A DNA stretch of 8,368 nucleotides, taken from the NCBI GenBank assembly GCA_902796565.1, contig CADBPP010000062.1:1-8368 (forward strand), written 5' to 3'. This stretch comes from an uncultured Eubacteriales bacterium. Lineage in GTDB: Bacteria > Bacillota > Clostridia > Eubacteriales > Anaerofustaceae. A model generated the notes under the pieces. It saw only the letters and a list, made by a program, of their open reading frames with translations, had not been told where the DNA came from and searched no databases. Both the position numbers and the translations under genes were made by a program. Below are positions 1 to 5,534 of this stretch, in pieces (position 1 is the stretch's first letter; each line of letters starts with the position of its first letter).

Positions 1-56
1 CCCATCATATCCGTTTCATGATAGTGCGCTTTTCTTATATATCTGTACCACATGGC
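1..56. other. Left-edge stretch with no recognised feature
   Basis: This is the sequence downstream of the acetyltransferase stop codon. I see no convincing hairpin followed by a T-tract on the minus strand and no ribosome binding site with a plausible gene. The terminator for the acetyltransferase, if there is one, probably lies outside the window. Confidence 0.4.
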
Positions 57-668
57 TCAGATCTCCCCCCAGTCTGTCTCATCGTCCTTATAATAGTATT
101 TCCTGTCATGCTCGCCGATCTCCCTGAGCACCCTGCAGGGGTTTCCGACAGCCACCGTTTTTGGGGGGATATCCCTTGTCACGACGCTGAGTGCGCCTAT
201 AACAGCGTCATCCCCGATGGTCACTCCGGGAACGATCACCGTTCCTGCTCCGATCCAGACGTTATTGCCTATACGGACGTCCCGGTTATACTGAAGCGCC
301 CTTCTTCTGAGAGAAGGATCTATCGGATGGTTCGCGGTAGCGATGGTCACATTGGGCCCGATGAGCACGTTGTCCCCGATATAGATGTGTCCGTCATCCA
401 CCAGGGTGAGGTTGAAGTTCGCGTAGAAGTTGTCCCCCACATGGACATGGGCTCCTCCCCAGTTGGCGTAAAAGGGAGGCTCTATCCAGCAGTTGCTGCC
501 GCATTCACAGAATACTTCCCTCAGATATCTCTGATGGGCCTCCCCGTCTGAGCGGGGGGCGGAATTATACTCGGAAAGCCTGCTGATAAAGGGAGTCTGG
601 AGCTTCATGATCTCTTCGTCATTCGGGTCATAGATCATTCCCTTGAGCATCTTCTCATACTCAGTCAT
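57..668 (-). CDS. Sugar O-acetyltransferase, LacA/Maa type (left-handed beta-helix)
   Basis: Predicted acetyl-CoA-dependent O-acetyltransferase of the maltose/galactoside acetyltransferase group, a soluble trimeric cytoplasmic enzyme; the true sugar acceptor cannot be told from sequence. The 203-residue product matches the family's usual length. Residues 1-60 form the N-terminal helical (Mac) domain, starting MTEYEKMLKG. Residues about 70-180 carry hexapeptide repeats of the left-handed beta-helix (VHVGDN, IYIGDN, VLIGPN, VRIGNN, VWIGAG, VTIGDD). The catalytic His is His114 in TANHPID, and the family's VAVGNPCRV segment follows near residue 172. I chose the ATG at 668 because GGAGG lies 8 nt upstream and because the longer in-frame start at 719 sits inside the predicted promoter. 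It appears to be transcribed alone. Family assignment is firm; substrate is unknown. Confidence 0.93.
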   Translation of the reverse strand: MTEYEKMLKGMIYDPNDEEIMKLQTPFISRLSEYNSAPRSDGEAHQRYLREVFCECGSNCWIEPPFYANWGGAHVHVGDNFYANFNLTLVDDGHIYIGDNVLIGPNVTIATANHPIDPSLRRRALQYNRDVRIGNNVWIGAGTVIVPGVTIGDDAVIGALSVVTRDIPPKTVAVGNPCRVLREIGEHDRKYYYKDDETDWGEI

Positions 669-676
669 CGTTTCAT

Positions 677-681
677 CCTCC
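677..681 (-). promoter_or_regulatory. Ribosome binding site fixing the acetyltransferase start
   Basis: GGAGG on the minus strand, 8 nt before the ATG at 668. It supports this start over the in-frame ATG at 719, which has no such site and overlaps the promoter. Confidence 0.85.
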
Positions 682-707
682 GGAATCGGATCTTTTCGGT
701 TTTTTAT

Positions 708-736
708 ATTATACAGCAATCAGGCGTGCCGAACAA
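708..736 (-). promoter_or_regulatory. Sigma-A type promoter of the acetyltransferase gene
   Basis: On the minus strand a perfect -10 (TATAAT, 713-708) follows a -35-like TTGTTC (736-731) with a 17-nt spacer. Transcription would start near 701, about 33 nt before the ATG at 668. The -35 matches the consensus only at TTG. Confidence 0.6.
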
Positions 737-756
737 AACCAAGCGGAGCATAAGAA

Positions 757-778
757 CGGCGCGGATAGCTCCGCGCCG
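757..778 (-). terminator. Hairpin terminator downstream of msrAB
   Basis: A perfect 9-bp GC-rich inverted repeat (CGGCGCGGA, 757-765, and its complement, 770-778) has a 4-nt loop. On the minus strand it is followed by TTCTTAT, a modest U-rich run. It lies about 60 nt past the msrAB stop and just upstream of the acetyltransferase promoter, so it probably insulates the two genes. The short U-tract keeps confidence moderate. Confidence 0.65.
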
Positions 779-840
779 GATATCATCCGTCGTTCCTTAT
801 CCGGTCCCGATGTTTTACGAGAATGTGGCGGGATCCGGCA

Positions 841-1785
841 TCAATGTTCGGTAAACAGCGTGCTGTATTCCGCGTATCCTTCCTTCTCCAGATCAGCCGC
901 CGGGATAAACCTCAGCGCAGCGGAATTGATACAGTAGCGAAGACCTCCGCTTTCCGCAGGGCCGTCGTCGAATACGTGTCCCAGGTGGGCATTCGAGAGG
1001 GAGCTTCTCACTTCCGTCCTGACCATTCCGAATGAACGGTCATCCCTTTCCATAAGGGCGCTGTCCGACGCGGGACGGGAGAAGGCCGGCCAGCCACAGC
1101 CTGAATCGAACTTGTCAATGGACGTGAAAAGGACCTGCCCGCTTATGACATCCACGTAGATGCCGTCCTCGAAAAGACCGTCATACTCTCCTGAGAACGG
1201 AGCTTCGGTGGCTCCTCTTTTCGTCACCTGAAAAGCGAGGTCCCCTATGCGCTCCCTGAGTTCACCTTCGGACTCGGCCCTGAAATCAAAAGGGGGCTTT
1301 TTCTGAAGGCTGAAGAACTTCTTCGGAATGTGGCAATAGCCCCCGGGATTTTTGTCAAGGTATTTCTGATGGTATTCCTCCGCGGGATAGAAGTTCTGAA
1401 GGGCAGACAGCTCCACCGCGAGAGGGGAGCCGAGTTCCGTTTCGACCCTACTGAACACCGCCTCGATCCCGGGGCGCATGGACTCGTCGGTGTAATAGAC
1501 GCCGGTGCGATACTGTATGCCGCTGTCCCCTCCCTGGCGGTTGACCGACAGCGGGTCGATCACCATGAAGTAATAGTCAAGGATCTGTTTCAGGGAAATG
1601 ATGTTTTCGTCATAGACCACCTTAACGGTCTCGGCGTGTCCGGAATCGTCGCACACCTCTTTGTAGGACGGGTTCTCGCTGGGACCGTTGGCGTATCCCG
1701 TTTCGGTGCTGATCACTCCGTCGAACTGGTCTATGAACTTCTGCATCCCCCAGAAGCATCCTCCTGCAAGATATACGGTCTGCAT
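841..1785 (-). CDS. msrAB: Bifunctional peptide methionine sulfoxide reductase MsrA-MsrB
   Basis: Reduces both S and R epimers of methionine sulfoxide in proteins, using thioredoxin-type reductant. The 314-residue protein is a full A-B fusion. MsrA (about 1-155) has the GGCFWG motif with catalytic Cys10, GYANG, and a candidate resolving Cys151 in NPGGYC. MsrB (about 172-310) has GCGWPAFSRP, the HLGHVF motif and catalytic Cys285 in RYCINSAALRF. The two CXXC zinc pairs of many MsrB proteins are absent; DVISGQ replaces the first, and Cys230 is a candidate resolving Cys, as in known zinc-less MsrAB fusions of Bacillota. There is no signal peptide, so it is likely cytoplasmic. The ATG at 1785 is preferred: AGAGGA lies 7 nt upstream, while the in-frame ATG at 1812 falls at the predicted transcription start and adds an unconserved MIKKTEDTN. 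Confidence 0.97.
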   Translation of the reverse strand: MQTVYLAGGCFWGMQKFIDQFDGVISTETGYANGPSENPSYKEVCDDSGHAETVKVVYDENIISLKQILDYYFMVIDPLSVNRQGGDSGIQYRTGVYYTDESMRPGIEAVFSRVETELGSPLAVELSALQNFYPAEEYHQKYLDKNPGGYCHIPKKFFSLQKKPPFDFRAESEGELRERIGDLAFQVTKRGATEAPFSGEYDGLFEDGIYVDVISGQVLFTSIDKFDSGCGWPAFSRPASDSALMERDDRSFGMVRTEVRSSLSNAHLGHVFDDGPAESGGLRYCINSAALRFIPAADLEKEGYAEYSTLFTEH

Positions 1786-1792
1786 GTTCGTA

Positions 1793-1798
1793 TCCTCT
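1793..1798 (-). promoter_or_regulatory. Ribosome binding site fixing the msrAB start
   Basis: AGAGGA on the minus strand, 7 nt before the ATG at 1785. The alternative ATG at 1812 has no purine-rich site at a suitable distance. Confidence 0.8.
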
Positions 1799-1820
1799 GT
1801 TTTCTTTATCATATATCATG

Positions 1821-1849
1821 ATTCTACCATAGGGCGCTCTGTGTGGCAA
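1821..1849 (-). promoter_or_regulatory. Sigma-A type promoter of msrAB
   Basis: On the minus strand, -35 TTGCCA (1849-1844, 5 of 6 consensus bases), a 17-nt spacer, and -10 TAGAAT (1826-1821, 5 of 6) preceded by TGG, making an extended -10. The predicted start point is close to 1814, leaving a leader of about 28 nt before the ATG at 1785. Confidence 0.72.
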
Positions 1850-1857
1850 CCGGGGTT

Positions 1858-1884
1858 TTTAAGCAGACGTTAATGTTACTTAAA
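1858..1884. repeat. Short inverted repeat in the msrAB/SPFH divergent region
   Basis: TTTAAG (1858-1863) and CTTAAA (1879-1884) form a 6-bp inverted repeat around a 15-nt AT-rich centre. It sits upstream of both divergent promoters. It could be a regulator site, but repeats this short occur by chance, so this is only a flag. Confidence 0.25.
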
Positions 1885-1904
1885 GGTGCAATCAATATCA
1901 CTCA

Positions 1905-1913
1905 TGGTATAAT
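1905..1913 (+). promoter_or_regulatory. Extended -10 promoter of the SPFH gene pair
   Basis: TGG followed directly by a perfect TATAAT (1908-1913) makes an extended -10 element. The best -35 candidates, such as GTGCAA at 1886-1891, match poorly, which is common for extended -10 promoters. Transcription would begin near 1920, about 47 nt before the ATG at 1967. Confidence 0.6.
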
Positions 1914-1966
1914 GGTCCTGCGGGATACCGCGTAATATTTTATCAAGCATTATTCAGGAGGTCGTT

Positions 1967-2866
1967 ATGGCAGGATTGACAGGAACAATCGTAGGGATCG
2001 CAGCGCTGATCATACTTCTGATCATACTGGTAAGATGCATCTGCATCGTGCCCCAGGCAAGCGCATGGGTTATAGAATCCCTCGGACGCTACAAGGAAAC
2101 ATGGGGAGCGGGACTCCATTTCAGAGTACCCATCATCTACAGGGTCACCAAAAAGGTATCCCTGAAGGAACAGGTGGCGGACTTCGAACCGCAGCCTGTT
2201 ATCACAAAGGACAACGTCACCATGAGGGTCGACTCTGTCGTGTTCTTCTACATCTTCGACGCCAGGGCTTTCGCCTACGGAGTTGAAAGGCCCATAGCGG
2301 CCATCGAGAACCTGTCCGCAACGACCCTTCGTAACATCATAGGTTCCATGACACTGGACGAGACCCTCACCAGCCGTGACGATATCAACGGCAGGATCAC
2401 CGCCATACTGGATGAAGCCACTGACAAGTGGGGCATCAAGGTCAGCAGGGTCGAGGTAAAGAACATCGAACCTCCCAAGAGCATCCAGGATGCCATGGAG
2501 AAGCAGATGAAGGCCGAGCGTGAGAAGAGGGAAGCCATCCTTACCGCCGAAGGTAAGAAGCAGTCCGCCATCACCCTCGCAGAAGGTGAAAAACAGGCCG
2601 CCATCCTCAGAGCTGAAGCGGTCAAGGAACAGCGCATCCGCGAGGCGGAAGGTGAAGCCCAGGCGCTGCTGGCAGTACAGAGGGCAAAGGCGGAGTCCAT
2701 CAGGCTCATCAATGAAGCCGCCCCCGGTGAAGGCTACATCAAGCTCAAATCCTTTGATACAGCCGAAGCAATGGCCAACGGACAGGCGACCAAGATCATC
2801 GTTCCTTCCGACATAGCCAACCTTGCGGGCACAATAGCAGCCCTTAAGGAAAGCTCCAAAGACTGA
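1967..2866 (+). CDS. SPFH/band-7 (stomatin-like) membrane protein
   Basis: Predicted membrane scaffold of the stomatin/prohibitin superfamily. Such proteins oligomerise on the membrane and organise lipid domains or associated proteases; the client here is unknown. The 299 residues show an N-terminal hydrophobic anchor (about 7-28) and an SPFH domain (about 28-185) with hallmark segments VPQASAWVIESLGRY, RNIIGSMTLDETL and WGIKVSRVEVKNIEPP. A charged Ala/Glu-rich coiled coil (about 178-250) follows, containing three 11-residue repeats starting at 190, 201 and 212 (AILTAEGKKQS, AITLAEGEKQA, AILRAEAVKEQ). The hydrophobic C-terminus is typical of bacterial stomatins. AGGAGG lies 5 nt before the ATG. 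The next gene begins 11 nt after the stop, so the two are probably co-transcribed. No NfeD-type gene, the frequent stomatin partner, is adjacent. Confidence 0.95.
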   Translation: MAGLTGTIVGIAALIILLIILVRCICIVPQASAWVIESLGRYKETWGAGLHFRVPIIYRVTKKVSLKEQVADFEPQPVITKDNVTMRVDSVVFFYIFDARAFAYGVERPIAAIENLSATTLRNIIGSMTLDETLTSRDDINGRITAILDEATDKWGIKVSRVEVKNIEPPKSIQDAMEKQMKAEREKREAILTAEGKKQSAITLAEGEKQAAILRAEAVKEQRIREAEGEAQALLAVQRAKAESIRLINEAAPGEGYIKLKSFDTAEAMANGQATKIIVPSDIANLAGTIAALKESSKD

Positions 2867-2877
2867 GGAGCCGGCCT

Positions 2878-3279
2878 ATGGAAGGGATGGGAGCGATCAT
2901 TGCTGTTCTGTGGGGACTGGCAGTCGTTTCATCCATAGCAAAGGCTGTGGCGAGCGCGAAAAAAGGCAGCCGGAACACCTCCGGCCGTACGGCTCAGAGG
3001 ACATATACCCCGAACGCCGCAGGGACGCCCGCAAGACAGTTCAGCCCTCCCGCAGGGAGGGAGACCGTCGGCAGCATACGGGAAAACGGGCTTCTGCTGG
3101 AAGACAGAAAGAACGACTGGCTGGCAAAACAGATGAGGGAAGAAGCGGAGATCTACCGCAGAGGCAGCCTGTACGATCTGGGGGCAGCCCATGAAGCGGA
3201 CTGTGACGCGAGAAGGATCAGGCTCTTCCACGTAAGGACCCACAACACCAACGGAGTGGACAAAAAAACATTTGAATAG
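2878..3279 (+). CDS. Small membrane-anchored protein of unknown function, SPFH partner gene
   Basis: I do not recognise a named family. The 133-residue product has a hydrophobic N-terminal segment (about 5-25) that looks like a single membrane anchor. A basic, Ser/Thr/Pro/Gly-rich and probably disordered linker (about 28-66) follows, then a charged helical part (about 72-96, LLLEDRKNDWLAKQMREEAE). The tail (about 98-133) contains His105, Cys109, His118 and His122 spaced H-X3-C-X8-H-X3-H, which could bind a metal. The start is supported by GAGGAG 7 nt upstream. The gene lies 11 nt after the SPFH gene and before a strong terminator, so it is the last gene of a two-gene operon. An accessory role with the SPFH scaffold is inferred only from position and the shared membrane location. 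Confidence 0.85.
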   Translation: MEGMGAIIAVLWGLAVVSSIAKAVASAKKGSRNTSGRTAQRTYTPNAAGTPARQFSPPAGRETVGSIRENGLLLEDRKNDWLAKQMREEAEIYRRGSLYDLGAAHEADCDARRIRLFHVRTHNTNGVDKKTFE

Positions 3280-3286
3280 CATTATC

Positions 3287-3313
3287 AAAGACCTGCGAAC
3301 GCAGGTCTTTTTT
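3287..3313 (+). terminator. Strong intrinsic terminator of the SPFH operon
   Basis: A perfect 10-bp stem (AAAGACCTGC, 3287-3296, pairing with 3301-3310) with loop GAAC runs into six T residues. It starts 8 nt after the stop of the small protein. It also lies 3 nt past the stop of the convergent minus-strand operon. In that direction the following run (CTTTGATAAT) is only weakly U-rich, so termination there may be partial. Confidence 0.92.
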
Positions 3314-3315
3314 CA

Positions 3316-3678
3316 TTATGATCCTTCCTGATATTCCTTGAGAGCCCTTTCCACCGGGATGATGGCTCCCACAAGAGGCACCATCTGTGCATATATCAGC
3401 ACAACGGTAACGGTGGAAGCGGTATCGGTATCGGCAACAAGGATATATGAGACCGCTGCCAGAGTGACGATGAGGGTGACCAGACCCCACTTCGTCCAGG
3501 TCCCGGCTATCAGGCTCTGGGCGAGGGCCCAGGACTCGGGATCTCTCAAGGATCTTTTCGTCCTGTAGCCGAAGACCCCGTTCACGGGAGGAGGAAACTT
3601 CTTTAAAAGGGCTCCGAAGCCCATCATAGTAAGAGGTATGATAAGCAGCACCGCTGCCATTATGATCCTGGACGCCAT
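3316..3678 (-). CDS. SdpI-family integral membrane protein
   Basis: The 120-residue hydrophobic protein has the SdpI-family signature NGVFGYRTKRSLRDPESWALAQ in two parts: NGVFGYRT (residues 33-40) and a conserved Trp50-Ala-X-Ala segment. Predicted membrane segments lie at about 4-24, 64-82 and 88-108. Bacillus SdpI is a longer immunity protein against the SdpC toxin. Most short homologues carry only this C-terminal type of domain and have no proven role, so immunity should not be assumed; no SdpC-like toxin is visible nearby. GGAGG lies 6 nt before the ATG, and the start is 14 nt after the radical SAM stop. It is the last gene of the minus-strand operon and ends at the terminator hairpin. Confidence 0.85.
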   Translation of the reverse strand: MASRIIMAAVLLIIPLTMMGFGALLKKFPPPVNGVFGYRTKRSLRDPESWALAQSLIAGTWTKWGLVTLIVTLAAVSYILVADTDTASTVTVVLIYAQMVPLVGAIIPVERALKEYQEGS

Positions 3679-3692
3679 ACGCCACCTCCATG

Positions 3693-4580
3693 TCAGAAAA
3701 ACACAGCGCCTTCCCCTCCTCTGAGGGGCCTTGAGTCCAGCACTTTCTCAAGGCGCTTTCTTCTCATCCTCACTTCGTTTATCAGTTCCTCCCTGTCTTC
3801 GGGAAGAAGCCCCTGCATGGGGGCGATGTTCGAAGGATGAAGTCCGAAATATATGCAGTCATCCATTGAAAGAAGCTCCAGGAAACGCTCTTCCTCGTCA
3901 AGGTATTCTCCCACGGTGGGCTCGGTGAAAGAGCCGGATCTCATGTCCTCATACAGGGGACAGCCTTCTTCCGCATGGATGGTGCCGGTGAATATAAGAG
4001 CCGGCTGGGTGCGGTTCATCAGTTCCGCCGTCTTTTCTGCGTTAAGGATCCCATTTCCCGCCCCGGCGCAGCCGAATATGACATTGGCGAAATAATCGAA
4101 TCCCGCGTCTCTGAGGCGGGTGAGATCTCTGAGGGCCTGTGCCGCATCGTAACCCTTGTTCATGCTCCTGAGGGCTTCGTCGAGGCCGCTCTCCACTCCT
4201 ATGTTCATCTCATTGATCCCCGCTTCACGGATGCGTCTCAGATCCTGATCGCTCTTTGATGCGATATTCCTCACCGAAGCGTACATGCTGATCGTTCCGA
4301 CCTTCGGAAGGCTCTCCCTCACCCTGCGGGCAATGTCCACAAGGCTGTCCGCGTCAAGACAGAAGGCGTCTCCGTTTTCCAGGAACACCCTTTCCGCGTC
4401 GGGTTCGTATTCCGAATAATAACCGAGCTGCTCATCTATGTATTCGCTGCTTACACGGCCGAAGTTCACGCCCCGGTACATGGTGCAGAAGCTGCAGCTG
4501 TTGTGGGAACAGCCGCGGGTCACCTCTATGAGCACCGACGAAGCCTCGAAGGGAGGCCGGTAAATTATATGTTCACTCAT
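3693..4580 (-). CDS. Radical SAM protein of unassigned function
   Basis: Predicted [4Fe-4S]/S-adenosylmethionine radical enzyme; the substrate is unknown. In the 295-residue protein the cluster Cys residues are Cys24, Cys29 and Cys32 in RGCSHNSCSFCTMYRG. This is CX4CX2C, one residue longer than the usual CX3CX2C. Supporting core features are LENGDAF (67-73), the SAM-contact type GVESGLDEALRSMNKG (128-143), and the following alternating helices and strands to about residue 200. No SPASM-type second cluster and no B12-binding domain is visible; a helical C-terminus rich in Arg/Lys/Glu (about 260-285) ends the protein. AGGAG lies 5 nt before the ATG, and the start is 14 nt downstream of the AEC transporter stop. 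The family is secure, but the position among an OYE reductase, a transporter and a membrane protein does not reveal the reaction. Confidence 0.92.
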   Translation of the reverse strand: MSEHIIYRPPFEASSVLIEVTRGCSHNSCSFCTMYRGVNFGRVSSEYIDEQLGYYSEYEPDAERVFLENGDAFCLDADSLVDIARRVRESLPKVGTISMYASVRNIASKSDQDLRRIREAGINEMNIGVESGLDEALRSMNKGYDAAQALRDLTRLRDAGFDYFANVIFGCAGAGNGILNAEKTAELMNRTQPALIFTGTIHAEEGCPLYEDMRSGSFTEPTVGEYLDEEERFLELLSMDDCIYFGLHPSNIAPMQGLLPEDREELINEVRMRRKRLEKVLDSRPLRGGEGAVFF

Positions 4581-4594
4581 TTTTTCTCCTCAGA

Positions 4595-5533
4595 TCAGAT
4601 CAGGCCGAGCGCCCCCAGGGCGCACAGCCAGCAGAAAAGGGTGGCTATGGAAACGGCTGAGCTGAGGGCCACTATCTGGCCCGCGAGGACCCCGTCCCCT
4701 CCCATGGAAACAGCGGTGGAATAGGAATTGACCGCTGTGGGCGCGCCGCTGTACACCAGAACGGCGATCAGATCCGCTCCCCTTATGCCAATCAGGGCGG
4801 CGATGCTCACCAGTGCCAGCGGCATGAAGACGAGCTTCCCGCTTATCGCCCTGAAAAGCTCCTTTCTGTACTCTCCCACTGCTTTCAGCTCAAAGGACGC
4901 TCCCAGGGAGATCATCGCCAGAGGCGTCGCCATGGAAGCCATCTTTGCCATCACTCTGTCCGCGACGAGCTCCGGCAGGCTTATCCCCGTCACGTTAAGC
5001 AGGATCCCGATGAAGCTCGAAAGGACCATGGGATTAAGTATGATCTTCACCGCCAGCTCTCCCGCTGACAGCTTCCTGCCGCTGCGGGACACAAAGGCCA
5101 GGGTGGAGCATATGTTGACTATCGGGGTGATGATCGCGATCAGAACGACGCTCATCCCCAGATCTTCCGGGAAGAACGAGGATACGATGGGGATCACCAG
5201 AAGACTGTAGTTGGCCTTGTGGATCCCCTGCACCATCACCGGAGCCACAGAGGGAGGATCGTCCCGCCTTCTCTCGATGGCTTCCAGCGTTACGTAGGTG
5301 GCGATGCAGCTCAGGGCCACGTAAAGGGCGCATTTCAGCTCAAACTGTCCGCCCAGGTCCGTTGAGGCGATGTTCTCGATGATGCTCAGCGGCAGAAAAA
5401 CCCTGAACACCATGTTGTTTACGCTGTCCGCGGCTTTTCCCGTGAGGATCCCCGCCCTTCCAAGAATCCATCCAGTCAGCATGAAGCACAGTAGGGGGAA
5501 CACCGCGGAGAACGACGCTGTTATGACGTGCAT
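4595..5533 (-). CDS. AEC-family (auxin efflux carrier type) transporter
   Basis: Integral membrane permease of the AEC family, whose bacterial members include malate and other carboxylate transporters; the substrate here is not predictable. The 312 residues match the family length and show about ten hydrophobic segments in two halves around a more polar middle (about 152-160, RSGRKLSAGE). Family-like segments are the N-terminal PLLCFMLTGWILGRAGIL and, in the second half, MATPLAMISLGASFEL, followed by GAPTAVNSYSTAVSMGGD. The start codon is 1 nt after the TAG stop of the OYE gene, and no strong ribosome binding site sits at the right distance, which points to translational coupling. An exporter or importer for the substrate or product of the neighbouring enzymes is a reasonable inference only. 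Confidence 0.92.
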   Translation of the reverse strand: MHVITASFSAVFPLLCFMLTGWILGRAGILTGKAADSVNNMVFRVFLPLSIIENIASTDLGGQFELKCALYVALSCIATYVTLEAIERRRDDPPSVAPVMVQGIHKANYSLLVIPIVSSFFPEDLGMSVVLIAIITPIVNICSTLAFVSRSGRKLSAGELAVKIILNPMVLSSFIGILLNVTGISLPELVADRVMAKMASMATPLAMISLGASFELKAVGEYRKELFRAISGKLVFMPLALVSIAALIGIRGADLIAVLVYSGAPTAVNSYSTAVSMGGDGVLAGQIVALSSAVSIATLFCWLCALGALGLI

Positions 5534-5534
5534 G

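Noticed and set aside
18..551. Long plus-strand open frame of 177 codons
   Set aside because: It is antisense to the acetyltransferase, whose hexapeptide repeats and RBS are clear. The predicted peptide has no domain and no ribosome site.
2520..2700. Tandem DNA repeat in the SPFH coiled coil
   Set aside because: The repeat is at the protein level (11-residue units usual for SPFH coiled coils); the DNA copies have diverged and do not form a nucleotide repeat array.
2275..2712. Minus-strand open frame of 145 codons opposite the SPFH gene
   Set aside because: Its Ser/Met/Ala-rich composition is the mirror of the coiled-coil codons on the other strand; there is no RBS and no recognisable fold.
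3261..3268. Run of seven A residues near the end of the small SPFH-partner gene, possible frameshift site
   Set aside because: The reading phase (GAC AAA AAA ACA) does not match the X XXY YYZ pattern, and only a few codons remain, so programmed slippage would change little.
3316..3678. Possible toxin-immunity role for the SdpI-family protein
   Set aside because: No SdpC-like toxin or small secreted peptide gene is visible nearby, and the protein is the short form found widely without toxins.
3218..3751. Minus-strand open frame of 177 codons crossing the terminator and the SdpI-family gene
   Set aside because: It overlaps a strong terminator, the SdpI-type protein and the radical SAM end in another frame, and lacks a ribosome site.
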